64,000 bases of DNA from Pseudomonas cichorii (GTDB lineage Bacteria; Pseudomonadota; Gammaproteobacteria; Pseudomonadales; Pseudomonadaceae). A program made the position numbers and the translations under genes. Positions 48,417-57,380 of this stretch are shown here, one piece after another (position 1 is the first letter of the stretch; each line of letters begins with the position of its first letter). The DNA lies in NCBI RefSeq assembly GCF_015471405.1, contig NZ_BLVZ01000002.1, positions 186,001 through 250,000 of the forward strand, in the 5' to 3' direction. Under the pieces are notes generated by a model. That model made no database searches and had not been told where the DNA came from. It saw only the letters and a program-made list of their open reading frames with translations.

Positions 48417-49955
48417 ATGCCCCACTCCACTGCGTCAGCACCATCGCTTTCCGAGGTCTACGACATTGCCGTTATCGGTGGTGGTATCAACGGTGTCGGT
48501 ATTGCAGCGGATGCATCGGGCCGTGGTCTGTCGGTTTTCCTTTGTGAAAAGGATGACCTGGCCAGCCACACCTCGTCAGCCAGCAGCAAGCTGATCCATG
48601 GCGGGCTGCGCTACCTGGAACATTACGAATTCCGTCTGGTGAGAGAGGCTCTGGCCGAACGCGAAGTATTGCTGGCCAAGGCGCCGCATATCGTCAAGCC
48701 GATGCGCTTCGTCCTGCCACATCGCCCGCATCTGCGTCCGGCCTGGATGATCCGTGCCGGCATGTTCCTTTATGACAACCTCGGCAAGCGCGAAAAACTG
48801 CCTGCGTCACGTAGCCTGCGTTTCGGGGCGGACAGCCCGCTCAACGCTTCCATCACTCGCGGTTTTGAGTACTCCGACTGCTGGGTAGATGACGCGCGTC
48901 TGGTGGTTCTCAATGCCATGGCCGCCCGCGAAAACGGCGCTCACATCCATACACGCACCCGTTGCCTGAGTGCCCGTCGGACCAAAGGCATGTGGCACCT
49001 GGAAATGGAGCGCGCCGACGGCACGCTGTTCTCGGTACAGGCCAAGGCACTGGTCAACGCCGCTGGCCCGTGGGTTGCCAGGTTCATTCGCGAAGACCTG
49101 AAGCTGGACTCGCCTTACGGCATCCGCCTGATTCAGGGCAGCCACCTGATCGTGCCAAGGCTGTACGAGGGCGAACACGCTTTCATCCTGCAGAATGAAG
49201 ACAAGCGCATCGTGTTCACCATTCCGTACCTGGACAAATTCACCATCGTCGGCACGACCGACCGTGAATATCAGGGCGACCCGGCCAAGGTACAGATCAC
49301 CGATGGCGAAATGGATTACATGCTGAAAGTGGCCAACGACCACTTCAAGAAGCAATTGAGCCGCAGTGACGTGCTGCACACTTATTCGGGCGTGCGCCCG
49401 CTGTGCAACGATGAATCCGATAATCCTTCGGCCATCACCCGCGACTACACCCTGTCGTTGTCGGGCGGCGAAAACGAAGCGCCGATTCTTTCGGTGTTCG
49501 GCGGCAAACTGACGACCTATCGCAAACTGGCCGAATCGGCGCTGGCGCAACTGGCTCCGTTCTTCACCCGGATGAAGCCGAGCTGGACCGCCAAGGCCGC
49601 ACTGCCGGGCGCAGAAGAGATGACCACACCGCAGGTACTGGCAACCGAGCTGAGCAAACGCTACCCATGGCTGCCTGTTTCCATCGCACAACGCTGGTCC
49701 ATCACCTACGGCAGCCGCAGCTGGCGCCTGATGGACGGCGTGAACGGCCTGGAAGACATGGGCGAGCATCTGGGCGCAGGCCTGTACACCCGCGAAGTCG
49801 ATTACCTGTGCGCCAACGAGTGGGCAACCAACGCTGACGACATCCTGTGGCGTCGCACCAAGCTTGGGCTGTTCACCACGCCTGAAGAGCAGGCCGGGGT
49901 ACAGGGTTATCTGGAAAAGGTTGTGCCGAATAAATCAGCTATCGCGGCAGCCTGA
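48417..49955 (+). CDS. glpD: Aerobic glycerol-3-phosphate dehydrogenase
   Basis: A 512-residue membrane-associated FAD enzyme oxidising glycerol 3-phosphate to dihydroxyacetone phosphate. The FAD loop is VIGGGINGVG (about residues 20-29), and SSKLIHGGLRYLEHYEF and TTDREYQGDP are family blocks. AGGAGG lies 7 bases before the ATG at 48417; upstream in-frame starts cover the operator and are not used. It completes the glycerol pathway with glpF and glpK. Confidence 0.96.
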   Translation: MPHSTASAPSLSEVYDIAVIGGGINGVGIAADASGRGLSVFLCEKDDLASHTSSASSKLIHGGLRYLEHYEFRLVREALAEREVLLAKAPHIVKPMRFVLPHRPHLRPAWMIRAGMFLYDNLGKREKLPASRSLRFGADSPLNASITRGFEYSDCWVDDARLVVLNAMAARENGAHIHTRTRCLSARRTKGMWHLEMERADGTLFSVQAKALVNAAGPWVARFIREDLKLDSPYGIRLIQGSHLIVPRLYEGEHAFILQNEDKRIVFTIPYLDKFTIVGTTDREYQGDPAKVQITDGEMDYMLKVANDHFKKQLSRSDVLHTYSGVRPLCNDESDNPSAITRDYTLSLSGGENEAPILSVFGGKLTTYRKLAESALAQLAPFFTRMKPSWTAKAALPGAEEMTTPQVLATELSKRYPWLPVSIAQRWSITYGSRSWRLMDGVNGLEDMGEHLGAGLYTREVDYLCANEWATNADDILWRRTKLGLFTTPEEQAGVQGYLEKVVPNKSAIAAA

Positions 49956-49963
49956 AGATCGAT

Positions 49964-50014
49964 TTCGCGAATGAATTCGCTCCTACACCGCGTAGGAGCG
50001 AATTCATTCGCGAA
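49964..50014. repeat. REP-type hairpin, perfect 23-bp stem
   Basis: The arm beginning TTCGCGAATGAATTCGCTCC (49964-49986) is exactly complementary to 49992-50014, with a 5-base loop. It stands between the convergent glpD and ABC ATPase genes and can terminate both. Confidence 0.92.
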
Positions 50015-50017
50015 GAA

Positions 50018-50842
50018 CTAACAGGCAATAAACGCCGCAGGCAGATTGCGTATCTGCTCAGGTTCGCGAATGACGTAATGGTCATCGCTGGTCAGCTCAT
50101 GCAGCAGTTCTTCACGCAACTGATGAAAATCAAAGCTGCTGCGCTGACGAGGATGCGGCAGTTTTATATCCACGATGCGCTTGATACGGCCAGGCCTTGG
50201 CTCCATGACCACGACCCGATCGGCCAGGAAGATGGCTTCCTCCACATCATGCGTCACCAGTACCGTAGTGATTTTTGCCCGCTCGCGAATGGCCAGCAGT
50301 TCTTCCTGCATCTGCTGGCGTGTCAGCGCATCCAGTGCGCCAAACGGTTCATCCAGCAACAGGATACGAGGGCTCGCCACCAGCCCTCGGGCAATCGCAA
50401 CCCGCTGGGCCATGCCGCCTGAAAGCTGGTGGGGATAGGCCTTGGTAAAGTCCTTGAGGCCAACCAGATCAATGAAGTCAGCGATCCTCTGCTGCATCTC
50501 CTTCTGCCCAAGCCCTTCGTTGACCAAGCCCAGCTCGATGTTTTCCTCGACCGTCAGCCACGGGAACAGGCGATGCTCCTGAAACACGATCCCCCGCTCA
50601 CTGCCAATGCCGCTGACCGGCTTGCCGTCGACCAGGATTTCACCGCGAAACTCGGTGTCCAGCCCGATCAATAGCCGCAACAGCGTGGATTTGCCGCAAC
50701 CACTGGAGCCTACGATGGCAATGAACTCGCCTTCCTCGACTTGCAGATTGAACTCACGAATCGCTTCCACATCGCCATGACCGGTCTGGAACACCTTGCC
50801 CACATGGTTGAAGTTCACGATGGAATGGGTCTGGGCTGTCAT
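50018..50842 (-). CDS. ABC transporter ATPase, sulfonate/sulfate-ester type (SsuB/AtsC-like)
   Basis: A 274-residue ATPase. Walker A GSSGCGKST, signature LSGGMAQRVAIARGL, Walker B ILLLDEPFGALDAL and switch LVTHDVEEAIFLADRVVVM are intact. The SGGMAQR variant and the VMEPRPGRI segment are typical of the nitrate/sulfonate/taurine class. It overlaps the fused permease gene by four bases. The surrounding sulfatase, alkylsulfatase and arylsulfotransferase genes suggest sulfate esters as substrates; in that case atsC would be the equivalent name. Confidence 0.85.
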   Translation of the reverse strand: MTAQTHSIVNFNHVGKVFQTGHGDVEAIREFNLQVEEGEFIAIVGSSGCGKSTLLRLLIGLDTEFRGEILVDGKPVSGIGSERGIVFQEHRLFPWLTVEENIELGLVNEGLGQKEMQQRIADFIDLVGLKDFTKAYPHQLSGGMAQRVAIARGLVASPRILLLDEPFGALDALTRQQMQEELLAIRERAKITTVLVTHDVEEAIFLADRVVVMEPRPGRIKRIVDIKLPHPRQRSSFDFHQLREELLHELTSDDHYVIREPEQIRNLPAAFIAC

Positions 50843-52437
50843 GCATGCCTCCAGCGCGTTGCCCGCGCTTCAATGCGTTGTCCGATTTCGTTGAGTACCG
50901 CGCCGGTCAGGCCCACCAACAGCATGCCACTCATGATGACGTCCATGCGCAGCAGTTGCTGCGCACCGATCATCAGGCTGCCGATGCCGCCATTGGATGG
51001 CATGAAATATTCGGCACCGATGGTGCCCAGCCAGGCATAGATCAGGCTCAGGCGCAGGCCGGCAAAAATCCCCGGTGCAGCACCCGGCAGCACCATGCGA
51101 GTCAAGCGTTGCCACAGGTTCAGGCGCAAGACCTGGGCCGCCTCCCTCAGTTGCGGTGACAGGTTGGCGACGCTGCGCTGGGTCGCAATGAACAGCGGGA
51201 AAAATGCCGCAAGCCCGACGAATACCCACTTGGCCGGCTCTCCCAACCCGAACCAGGCTGTGATCAGGGGCACCCAGGCGAAAATGGCGACTTGCCTGAA
51301 CGCAGCCAGTGTCGGCCCGAGAAAACGCTCCAGGGGTTGCGACAAGCCAAGCAGCAAGCCCAAAGAAAACCCCAGCGTACCGCCCAGAAACAGACCTCCC
51401 AAGGCACGGCTCAGGCTCAGCCCCATCGCTTGCGGCAACGAACCATCCAGCAGACCGGCCCACAGGGTTTCAATCACCAGCAGCGGTGAAACCAGAATAT
51501 TGGCATTGACCCAGCCCCACTGGCTGGCGGCTTGCCACAGCGCCAGCAAGGCAAAGGGCAGAATCCAGGGAACGATTCGATCAAGCCCTTGCGCTGGAGC
51601 GCGACCACGAAACTCGGCGGTCGCGGCATGGGGCCAGAACACCCATTTACGATCCGCCAAGCCAATCCCGCGATCCATCAGCACGCCAATCACGCCGATC
51701 ACGGCAATGCAGACGAACACGATATCGAGCATGAACAATTGCCGAGCCCATACCATCAGGTAGCCAATCCCTTCGCTTGAAGCCAGCAACTCGACTGCCA
51801 GCAACGAAGACCAGCCAGACGACAGCGCCAGCCGCACGCCGGCCATGAAAGACGGCAAGGCCGCAGGAAGAATGAGACGCCGGATCAGCAAATGCAGAGG
51901 CAGACGTAAAACGGCAGCGGCTTCGCGCAAGCGAGGCTGGGCATCGCGAACGCCGATCAGGGTGTGCAGGGTTACCGGAACGATAACCGCCTTGATCATC
52001 ACCACCAGCTTGAGCATCTCACCAATGCCGAACACGACCATGAACAGCGGAATCCACGCCAGGGTCGGCACTTGCGCCAGCGAGGTAAATGTCGGCAAGA
52101 CCAGCCTTTCGGCCCGACGGCTGAAACCCAGCCAGGCACCCAGCACGGCACCCGCCGAGATCCCCGCCAGCAAGCCCCAGAACAGGCGTTGCAAACTGAT
52201 CCACAAGTTGCCGGGAAGGTCAGAGGTTGCCAGCTCCAGAGCGCTCTGCCAGACCAGCGAAGGTGCCGGCAGGATCTGCTCGCTCATCCAGTGATTGCGG
52301 CTGGCCACCCACCAGAGCACAGCCAGTGCGAGGGGCAGATACCACGCCAACAGATACCGTTTGAATACCGGAGCCACAGCCCGGCGCCGGGAAGACGCAA
52401 CAGGCTGCGGAATAGAAAGAAGGGAGTCACGAGCCAT
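50839..52437 (-). CDS. Fused double-domain ABC permease, sulfonate/sulfate-ester type
   Basis: A 532-residue permease made of two BPD domains in one chain, at about residues 70-260 and 335-520. Each has its own EAA loop: LREAAAVLRLPLHLLIRRLILP in the first and LREAAQVLRLNLWQRLTRMVLP in the second (each a single loop). Most SsuC-class systems use a homodimer of about 260 residues, so this is an intragenic duplication or fusion that allows the two halves to differ. A double permease named AtsB serves sulfate esters in other pseudomonads as far as I recall. It is divergent from the broken binding-protein gene. Confidence 0.85.
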   Translation of the reverse strand: MARDSLLSIPQPVASSRRRAVAPVFKRYLLAWYLPLALAVLWWVASRNHWMSEQILPAPSLVWQSALELATSDLPGNLWISLQRLFWGLLAGISAGAVLGAWLGFSRRAERLVLPTFTSLAQVPTLAWIPLFMVVFGIGEMLKLVVMIKAVIVPVTLHTLIGVRDAQPRLREAAAVLRLPLHLLIRRLILPAALPSFMAGVRLALSSGWSSLLAVELLASSEGIGYLMVWARQLFMLDIVFVCIAVIGVIGVLMDRGIGLADRKWVFWPHAATAEFRGRAPAQGLDRIVPWILPFALLALWQAASQWGWVNANILVSPLLVIETLWAGLLDGSLPQAMGLSLSRALGGLFLGGTLGFSLGLLLGLSQPLERFLGPTLAAFRQVAIFAWVPLITAWFGLGEPAKWVFVGLAAFFPLFIATQRSVANLSPQLREAAQVLRLNLWQRLTRMVLPGAAPGIFAGLRLSLIYAWLGTIGAEYFMPSNGGIGSLMIGAQQLLRMDVIMSGMLLVGLTGAVLNEIGQRIEARATRWRHA

Positions 52438-52729
52438 ATCAGAACTCCGCTGTCGGCTGCTGCATAAAGGCTATTTGCATATTCTTATCCGATCTATAAA
52501 AACAGACAGGAATTCCATATAGAGATAAGTATCGCCATTTAAGTGCGGATGCAAGCCAGACATCCAATGCATTTAAAGAATACTTTTATTGCATGCAATG
52601 CATGTCCCGCAGCGCGCCCCGAACATGCGGTTTATTCCATTGGGTGATTAAACGTGGAATTAATATTATTTCTGGACTGATCCAAAGCTGTGTCTATTAG
52701 GCGTTCTCCGCGAACAATCAGGACAGCCC

Positions 52730-53697
52730 ATGAAAAAGATCTTCAAATCCCTGGCCTTCGGATGCGCCCTTGCCCTGACCTCCATCGCCAGCCATGCCGC
52801 CGATCTCAAGGAGATCCGCATCGCCGTGCCGGACCTCAGCGCCGGAGCCGGAAACAGCGGAGGCGGCATAGTCGATGTGCTGCGCAGCCAGCAGATTTAC
52901 GAAAAGGCCTTTGCCGATGAAGGCATCAAGATTCAGTGGGTGTTCTTCAAGGGCGCAGGCCCGGTCATCAATGAAGCGTTCGCCAACAAACAGGTGGACC
53001 TGGCCTATCTGGGTGATCTGGCAGCCATCATCGGCAAATCCAACGGGCTCGATACCCGCCTGCTCAGCGCCGCCGCTCGCGGCATCAAGCATTATCTGGC
53101 GGTGGTGCCAGGCTCGGGCATCAAGACCTTGCAGGATCTCAAGGGCAAACGGGTTTCTGTATTTCGCGGCACGGCCAGCCAGTTGTCCTTCGATACCGCG
53201 CTGGCCAGCCAGGGCCTTAGCGAGAAAGACCTGAAAGTCATCAACCTGGACTTCAATGCCGCACTGGCAGCCCTGGCCGCCAAACAGATCGACGCCACCT
53301 GGGCACTCTCGGGCCTGACCGCTCTTGAAGCCAAGGGCCTGGCAGAACTGCCTCTAAGCTCCAGGGACCTGGGCGGCGCGGGCAATATTCAGGGCGTACT
53401 GGTCGCTGACGGAGCCTTCGTCGACGCCCACCCCGAAGCCGTGGCTCGTCTGCTCAAGGCCCAGGAACAGGCCACCCGCTGGCTGACCGACGAGAGGCCT
53501 ATATCGATCTGGTTTCCAACTATGCGAGCTACCCGGCAGCCATACTGGAAAAAGACCTGCGCACGGAAAAAATGGCTGACATCTTCCCCTCACAACTCGA
53601 CCCGCAATTCCTCGCCGCCTTGCAATCCTCCGTGGATATCGCCGCCAGAGAACGGTTGATCCGCAAGCCTTTCAAGGTGAGTGAGTGGGTACAGTAG
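52730..53697 (+). pseudogene. Frameshifted sulfonate/sulfate-ester binding protein
   Basis: The signal peptide (MKKIFKSLAFGCALALTSIASHA) and the binding-protein core (IQWVFFKGAGPVINEAFANK, then LGDLAAIIGKSNGLDTRLL) are intact to about residue 257. In the original frame the rest is nonsense rich in Ser, Pro and Arg. In the next frame the expected C-terminus continues: AYIDLVSNYASYPAAILEKD and onward to FKVSEWVQ, stop at 53695-53697. One base is missing, or two are extra, near 53494-53500. The stop codon lies at the edge of a REP hairpin. It is divergent from the fused permease and would be its natural binding protein (AtsR-like). A sequencing error is the alternative to true inactivation. Confidence 0.82.
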
Positions 53698-53744
53698 GAG
53701 CGAATTCATTCGCGAAGGCCGATATTCGCGAATAAATTCGCTCC
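53697..53744. repeat. REP-type hairpin with one mismatch
   Basis: GGAGCGAATTCATTCGCGAA (53697-53716) and TTCGCGAATAAATTCGCTCC (53725-53744) with an 8-base loop; it touches the stop codon of the broken binding-protein gene. Confidence 0.88.
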
Positions 53745-53757
53745 CACACAGATGGGG

Positions 53758-54672
53758 TCACTCATTGTCTTCATCCACCTCAACAATCACCTCGATCATC
53801 GCCCGCGCCGCCGGTGACAGTCTGAAGCCTGCACGGCTGACGATGCCGTAGCGGGCGCTCAGGCTGTCGAGTTCGTCGGGCAGGTTGCGCCAGTGCAGGC
53901 GAGCCAGGGTGCCGTTGGCGATGTCGTGCTCCAGTGCTTCTTGCGGGCCGATGCCGATGACGTTGGAGCTTTGCACGATTTTCATCAGGGCCGGGAAATG
54001 GGCGGTTTCGATATGCAGGGTGAAGTCGGAGCGGCCACTGAGGTTGGCGAGCCCTTTACGGATGCCCGGCGGGATCAGTGTCGCGCCCAACGGGTAATCG
54101 AACATGTCATTGGTGGACAGGCTTTCCTTGCTCAGCAGCGGGTGCCCTGCCCGGCAAAAGAACATGCCGCGCCGCGCTTTCAGGGGCCGGGTCTGGAAGT
54201 TCGGGTCTGACTCGAACTGGCGGGTGTCGGCCACGAAGAATTCGATCTCTTCCCGAGCCAGGCTGCGGGCCAGTTTTTCCCAGTTGTTCACTTCCAGATA
54301 AGCCCGCACTTTGGGGTGGGCCTCGATGAAGCGAGACATGGCTTCGGGAATCAGGCGCATGGCTGGCGCAGGTCCAGAGCCAAAGCGTATTTCACCGGCA
54401 TCGAGCTTGGTCATCTGCGCCACTTCGCTGCTCAGCAATGCAGCGCCTTGTACCAGTCGCAACGCATGTTGCAACACCACATGGCCTTCAGGCGTCGGTC
54501 GCAGATCCTTGTTGGCGCGCTCCACCAGCACACACCCGAACTCTTGCTCCAGGCCTTGAATACTGCGGCTGAACGCCGGTTGGGTAATCCCCATGGCGTC
54601 TGCTGCGCGCACGAAACTGCGGTGTTCGTTCAGCGCGATGAAGTAGCGTAATTGACGCAGATCCATATGCAT
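53758..54672 (-). CDS. LysR-family regulator 1 of the sulfate-ester island
   Basis: A 304-residue LysR regulator. The winged HTH is MDLRQLRYFIALNEHRSF then AADAMGITQPAFSRSIQGLE; the effector domain contains FFVADTRQFESDPNFQT. It is divergent from the AtsK-type gene, the usual sign of direct control. The start MHMDLRQL at 54672 is chosen to match the start of the paralogous regulator at 59510. SftR of P. putida S-313 controls sulfate-ester genes and is the likely model, but which of the two LysR genes is its ortholog is not clear. Confidence 0.85.
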   Translation of the reverse strand: MHMDLRQLRYFIALNEHRSFVRAADAMGITQPAFSRSIQGLEQEFGCVLVERANKDLRPTPEGHVVLQHALRLVQGAALLSSEVAQMTKLDAGEIRFGSGPAPAMRLIPEAMSRFIEAHPKVRAYLEVNNWEKLARSLAREEIEFFVADTRQFESDPNFQTRPLKARRGMFFCRAGHPLLSKESLSTNDMFDYPLGATLIPPGIRKGLANLSGRSDFTLHIETAHFPALMKIVQSSNVIGIGPQEALEHDIANGTLARLHWRNLPDELDSLSARYGIVSRAGFRLSPAARAMIEVIVEVDEDNE

Positions 54673-54813
54673 TCCAGGCATTTGAAAATGAGGCCAAAGG
54701 TATTGGCCTGACGAATGGGTTGAGGTTTTAAATGCAAGCTCTTATGCCGTCAACGAACAAAATAAATACCGGATAGACCTTTTGGTTCTAACCATAGATA
54801 AAGAGGATTTGCC

Positions 54814-55719
54814 ATGAGCCAGGCAGCACTTGCTACCCAACCCAACCCCCTGACGCTGGATATTCAACCGATTGCAGGCCGTATCGGCGCACAGATCAAT
54901 GGCGTCGCCTTGAGCGCTGATCTGGATGCCGCCACCGTGGACGCCATCCAGGCCGCACTGGTGCAATACAAAGTGCTGTTCTTTCGCGGCCAGACTCACC
55001 TGGACGATCAGAGTCAGGAAGCCTTTGCCAAGCTGCTGGGTGAACCCATTGCACACCCGACGGTTCCGGTGCGTGACGGGACCCGCTACCTGATGCAATT
55101 GAGTGGTGCCGATGGCCAGCGCGCCAACTCCTGGCACACGGATGTCACTTTTGTGGACGCTTACCCCAAGGCCTCGATCCTGCGCTCGGTCATCGCACCG
55201 GCTTCCGGTGGCGATACCGTGTGGGCCAATACTGCTGCGGCCTATAACGATCTTTCGCCGGAGATACGCGAACTGGCCGACAAACTCTGGGCCTTGCACA
55301 GCAACGAATATGACTACGCGGGCATCCGGCCCGGCGTGACCTCGGAAAAGCTTGATAACTACCGCAAGGTCTTTGCTTCCACCGTCTATGAAACCGAGCA
55401 TCCGGTGGTACGAGTGCATCCGGTGAGTGGTGAAAGAAGCCTGCTGCTCGGCCATTTCGTCAAACGCATCAAGGGCTATTCGGCAAGCGACTCGGCCCAT
55501 CTCTTCGGTCTGTTGCAGAGCCATGTCACTCGCCTGGAAAACACCGTGCGCTGGCGCTGGACGGCAGGAGATGTTGCCATCTGGGACAACCGCTCCACCC
55601 AGCACTATGCCGTGGACGACTACGGCCAGCAGGAACGCATCGTGCGTCGCGTGACCTTGCAGGGCGAAGTCCCGGTGGGTGTCGCCGGGCAAAAAAGCGT
55701 CACCATCAAAGGTGCCTGA
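54814..55719 (+). CDS. atsK: Alpha-ketoglutarate-dependent alkylsulfatase AtsK
   Basis: A 301-residue non-heme iron dioxygenase that cleaves alkyl sulfate esters oxidatively, giving aldehyde and sulfate. Iron ligands His108 and Asp110 (WHTDVTF) and the distal His and Arg (TQHYAVDDY, RIVRRVTLQG) are present, and His81 (PIAHP) lines the substrate site; length and numbering agree with P. putida AtsK as I recall. Only two Met and no Cys occur in the protein, fitting sulfur-starvation expression. It lies divergent from a LysR gene with AGAGGA before its ATG. Confidence 0.9.
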   Translation: MSQAALATQPNPLTLDIQPIAGRIGAQINGVALSADLDAATVDAIQAALVQYKVLFFRGQTHLDDQSQEAFAKLLGEPIAHPTVPVRDGTRYLMQLSGADGQRANSWHTDVTFVDAYPKASILRSVIAPASGGDTVWANTAAAYNDLSPEIRELADKLWALHSNEYDYAGIRPGVTSEKLDNYRKVFASTVYETEHPVVRVHPVSGERSLLLGHFVKRIKGYSASDSAHLFGLLQSHVTRLENTVRWRWTAGDVAIWDNRSTQHYAVDDYGQQERIVRRVTLQGEVPVGVAGQKSVTIKGA

Positions 55720-55722
55720 CCT

Positions 55723-55759
55723 GAAACGTTCGCGGGCGCTCTCACGCCCGCGATGTTTC
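55723..55759. terminator. Bidirectional terminator between atsK and the sulfatase gene
   Basis: GAAACGTTCGCGGGCG and CGCCCGCGATGTTTC pair with an 8-bp perfect GC core plus flanking A/T pairs. Confidence 0.75.
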
Positions 55760-57362
55760 ACCAGACGCCGATCTGTACCATCGCGTCATCTTCCAGCTCG
55801 CCATAACGGAATCGTTGCCCACGCTGATCGATTTCCTCGTTACTGATCGTCGTGCGCCGTTTCAAGCCCCGTAACCAGTCGAACAGGTAGCTCTGGTGTT
55901 GCTCGCGCACCTGGGCGAACGCCGGATCGGCACCCAGATCGTTGAGTTCCTGAGGATCGTTTTCCAGATCGAACAACTGAGCGCGGAAACCGTCATAGGC
56001 CAGGTACTTGAAGCGCTCGCTGCGCACCATGTACATCCGGCAACGATCGATAGGTTGTCCCAAACGCTCACGGGCAGGTGCCTGGAACGCATAGTCGTAT
56101 TCGGAAATAGCGAACTGGCGCCATTGCGGTTGCTGGCCATGCAGCAGCGGAATCAGCGACCGGCCTTCAAGACGATGCCCGGCACCGGGCAAGCCCAGAG
56201 CTTCCAGAAAGGTCGGCAAGGCATCGATGGTTTCCACCAGTCGCTCATCGACACTGCCACGGGTCACGTCGGCTGCCGGACGCGGATCGCGCACGATCAG
56301 CGGCACGCCCACGGCGGGTTCAAGCAGAAACTCTTTCTCGCCCAGATAGTGATCACCAAGGAAGTCACCATGGTCGCTGGTGAAGACGATCAGCGTGTCG
56401 TCCCAACGCCCATTGCTCTGCATCACATCGAACAGCCGCCCGAGCTGATCGTCCACCTGCTTCACCAGCCCCATGTAGGTCGGGATAACATTCAGGCGCA
56501 CTTCTTCACGGGAAAAATTACGGCTTTCCTGATGCTCGCGGAATGCCGCGTAAACCGGATGGTCGCTCTCCTTGCCCGCTTCGGCGCGTATCGGCGCAAT
56601 CACATGCTCTTTGCCGTACAGCGCGTGATAAGGCGCCGGGGCGATGTAAGGCCAATGCGGCTTGATGTATGAAAGATGCAGGCACCAGGGTTGCTCGCCC
56701 TGCTCCGTCATGAAGTCGATGGCGCGGTCGGTGGTGTAAACGGTTTCCGAATGCTGCTCTTCGATACGGGCCGGCAAGTGCGAATGGCGCATTTTCCAGC
56801 CACTGAGGATTTCGCCATTTTCGCCTTCAGCGGCGTTGGCCCAGTCATGCCAGGGATTGACCCCATCAAAGCCCAGATTGCGCAGGTAATGGGTGTAAGG
56901 CGCACTTTCACGCTTGTCGGCAAAAACCGGATCGTCCGGGTAGATGCCGTCGTGGCGGAAAAAAGCTTCAAACCCTACTTCGTTGAGGTTCTCGGCCTGC
57001 TCGCTGTCAGGTTCCAGAGCCAGGCGTTGCTGGGCGTCCAGATTGGGCGTGGCGTGGGTCTTGCCCACCAGCGCCGTGCGAATCCCGGCCGGGCGCAGGT
57101 AGTCGCCGATGGTGAGTTCATCCAGAGGCAAGGGCACGGAGTTCCAGGCCACCTGATGGCTGCTGACGTAACGGCCCGTGTAGGCCGACATTCGCGAAGG
57201 TCCACAAATGGTGCCTTGGGTGTAAGCCCGGGCGAAGCGCACGCCAGCTTGTGCCAGACGGTCAATATTCGGGGTGTGCAGATGCGGGTGGCCATAGCAC
57301 GACAGATAATCACGGCGCAGTTGGTCGCACATGATGTACAGCACGTTCTTGATTGCAGTCAT
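55758..57362 (-). CDS. Formylglycine-type sulfatase (phosphonate monoesterase-like)
   Basis: A 534-residue alkaline-phosphatase-superfamily hydrolase. The maturation motif CGPSR (Cys53) is converted to formylglycine in active sulfatases. Metal ligands are in MCDQLRRDY (Asp13) and IVFTSDHGDFLGDHYLGEKE (Asp, His). There is no signal peptide, so it acts in the cytoplasm. The sequence resembles the phosphonate monoester hydrolase/arylsulfatase branch, and both activities occur there; the sulfur-related neighbours favour sulfate esters. It follows the binding-protein gene by 18 bases in one operon. The maturation enzyme is not in the window. Confidence 0.88.
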   Translation of the reverse strand: MTAIKNVLYIMCDQLRRDYLSCYGHPHLHTPNIDRLAQAGVRFARAYTQGTICGPSRMSAYTGRYVSSHQVAWNSVPLPLDELTIGDYLRPAGIRTALVGKTHATPNLDAQQRLALEPDSEQAENLNEVGFEAFFRHDGIYPDDPVFADKRESAPYTHYLRNLGFDGVNPWHDWANAAEGENGEILSGWKMRHSHLPARIEEQHSETVYTTDRAIDFMTEQGEQPWCLHLSYIKPHWPYIAPAPYHALYGKEHVIAPIRAEAGKESDHPVYAAFREHQESRNFSREEVRLNVIPTYMGLVKQVDDQLGRLFDVMQSNGRWDDTLIVFTSDHGDFLGDHYLGEKEFLLEPAVGVPLIVRDPRPAADVTRGSVDERLVETIDALPTFLEALGLPGAGHRLEGRSLIPLLHGQQPQWRQFAISEYDYAFQAPARERLGQPIDRCRMYMVRSERFKYLAYDGFRAQLFDLENDPQELNDLGADPAFAQVREQHQSYLFDWLRGLKRRTTISNEEIDQRGQRFRYGELEDDAMVQIGVW

Positions 57363-57380
57363 GGGAGATTACCTGTCAGG

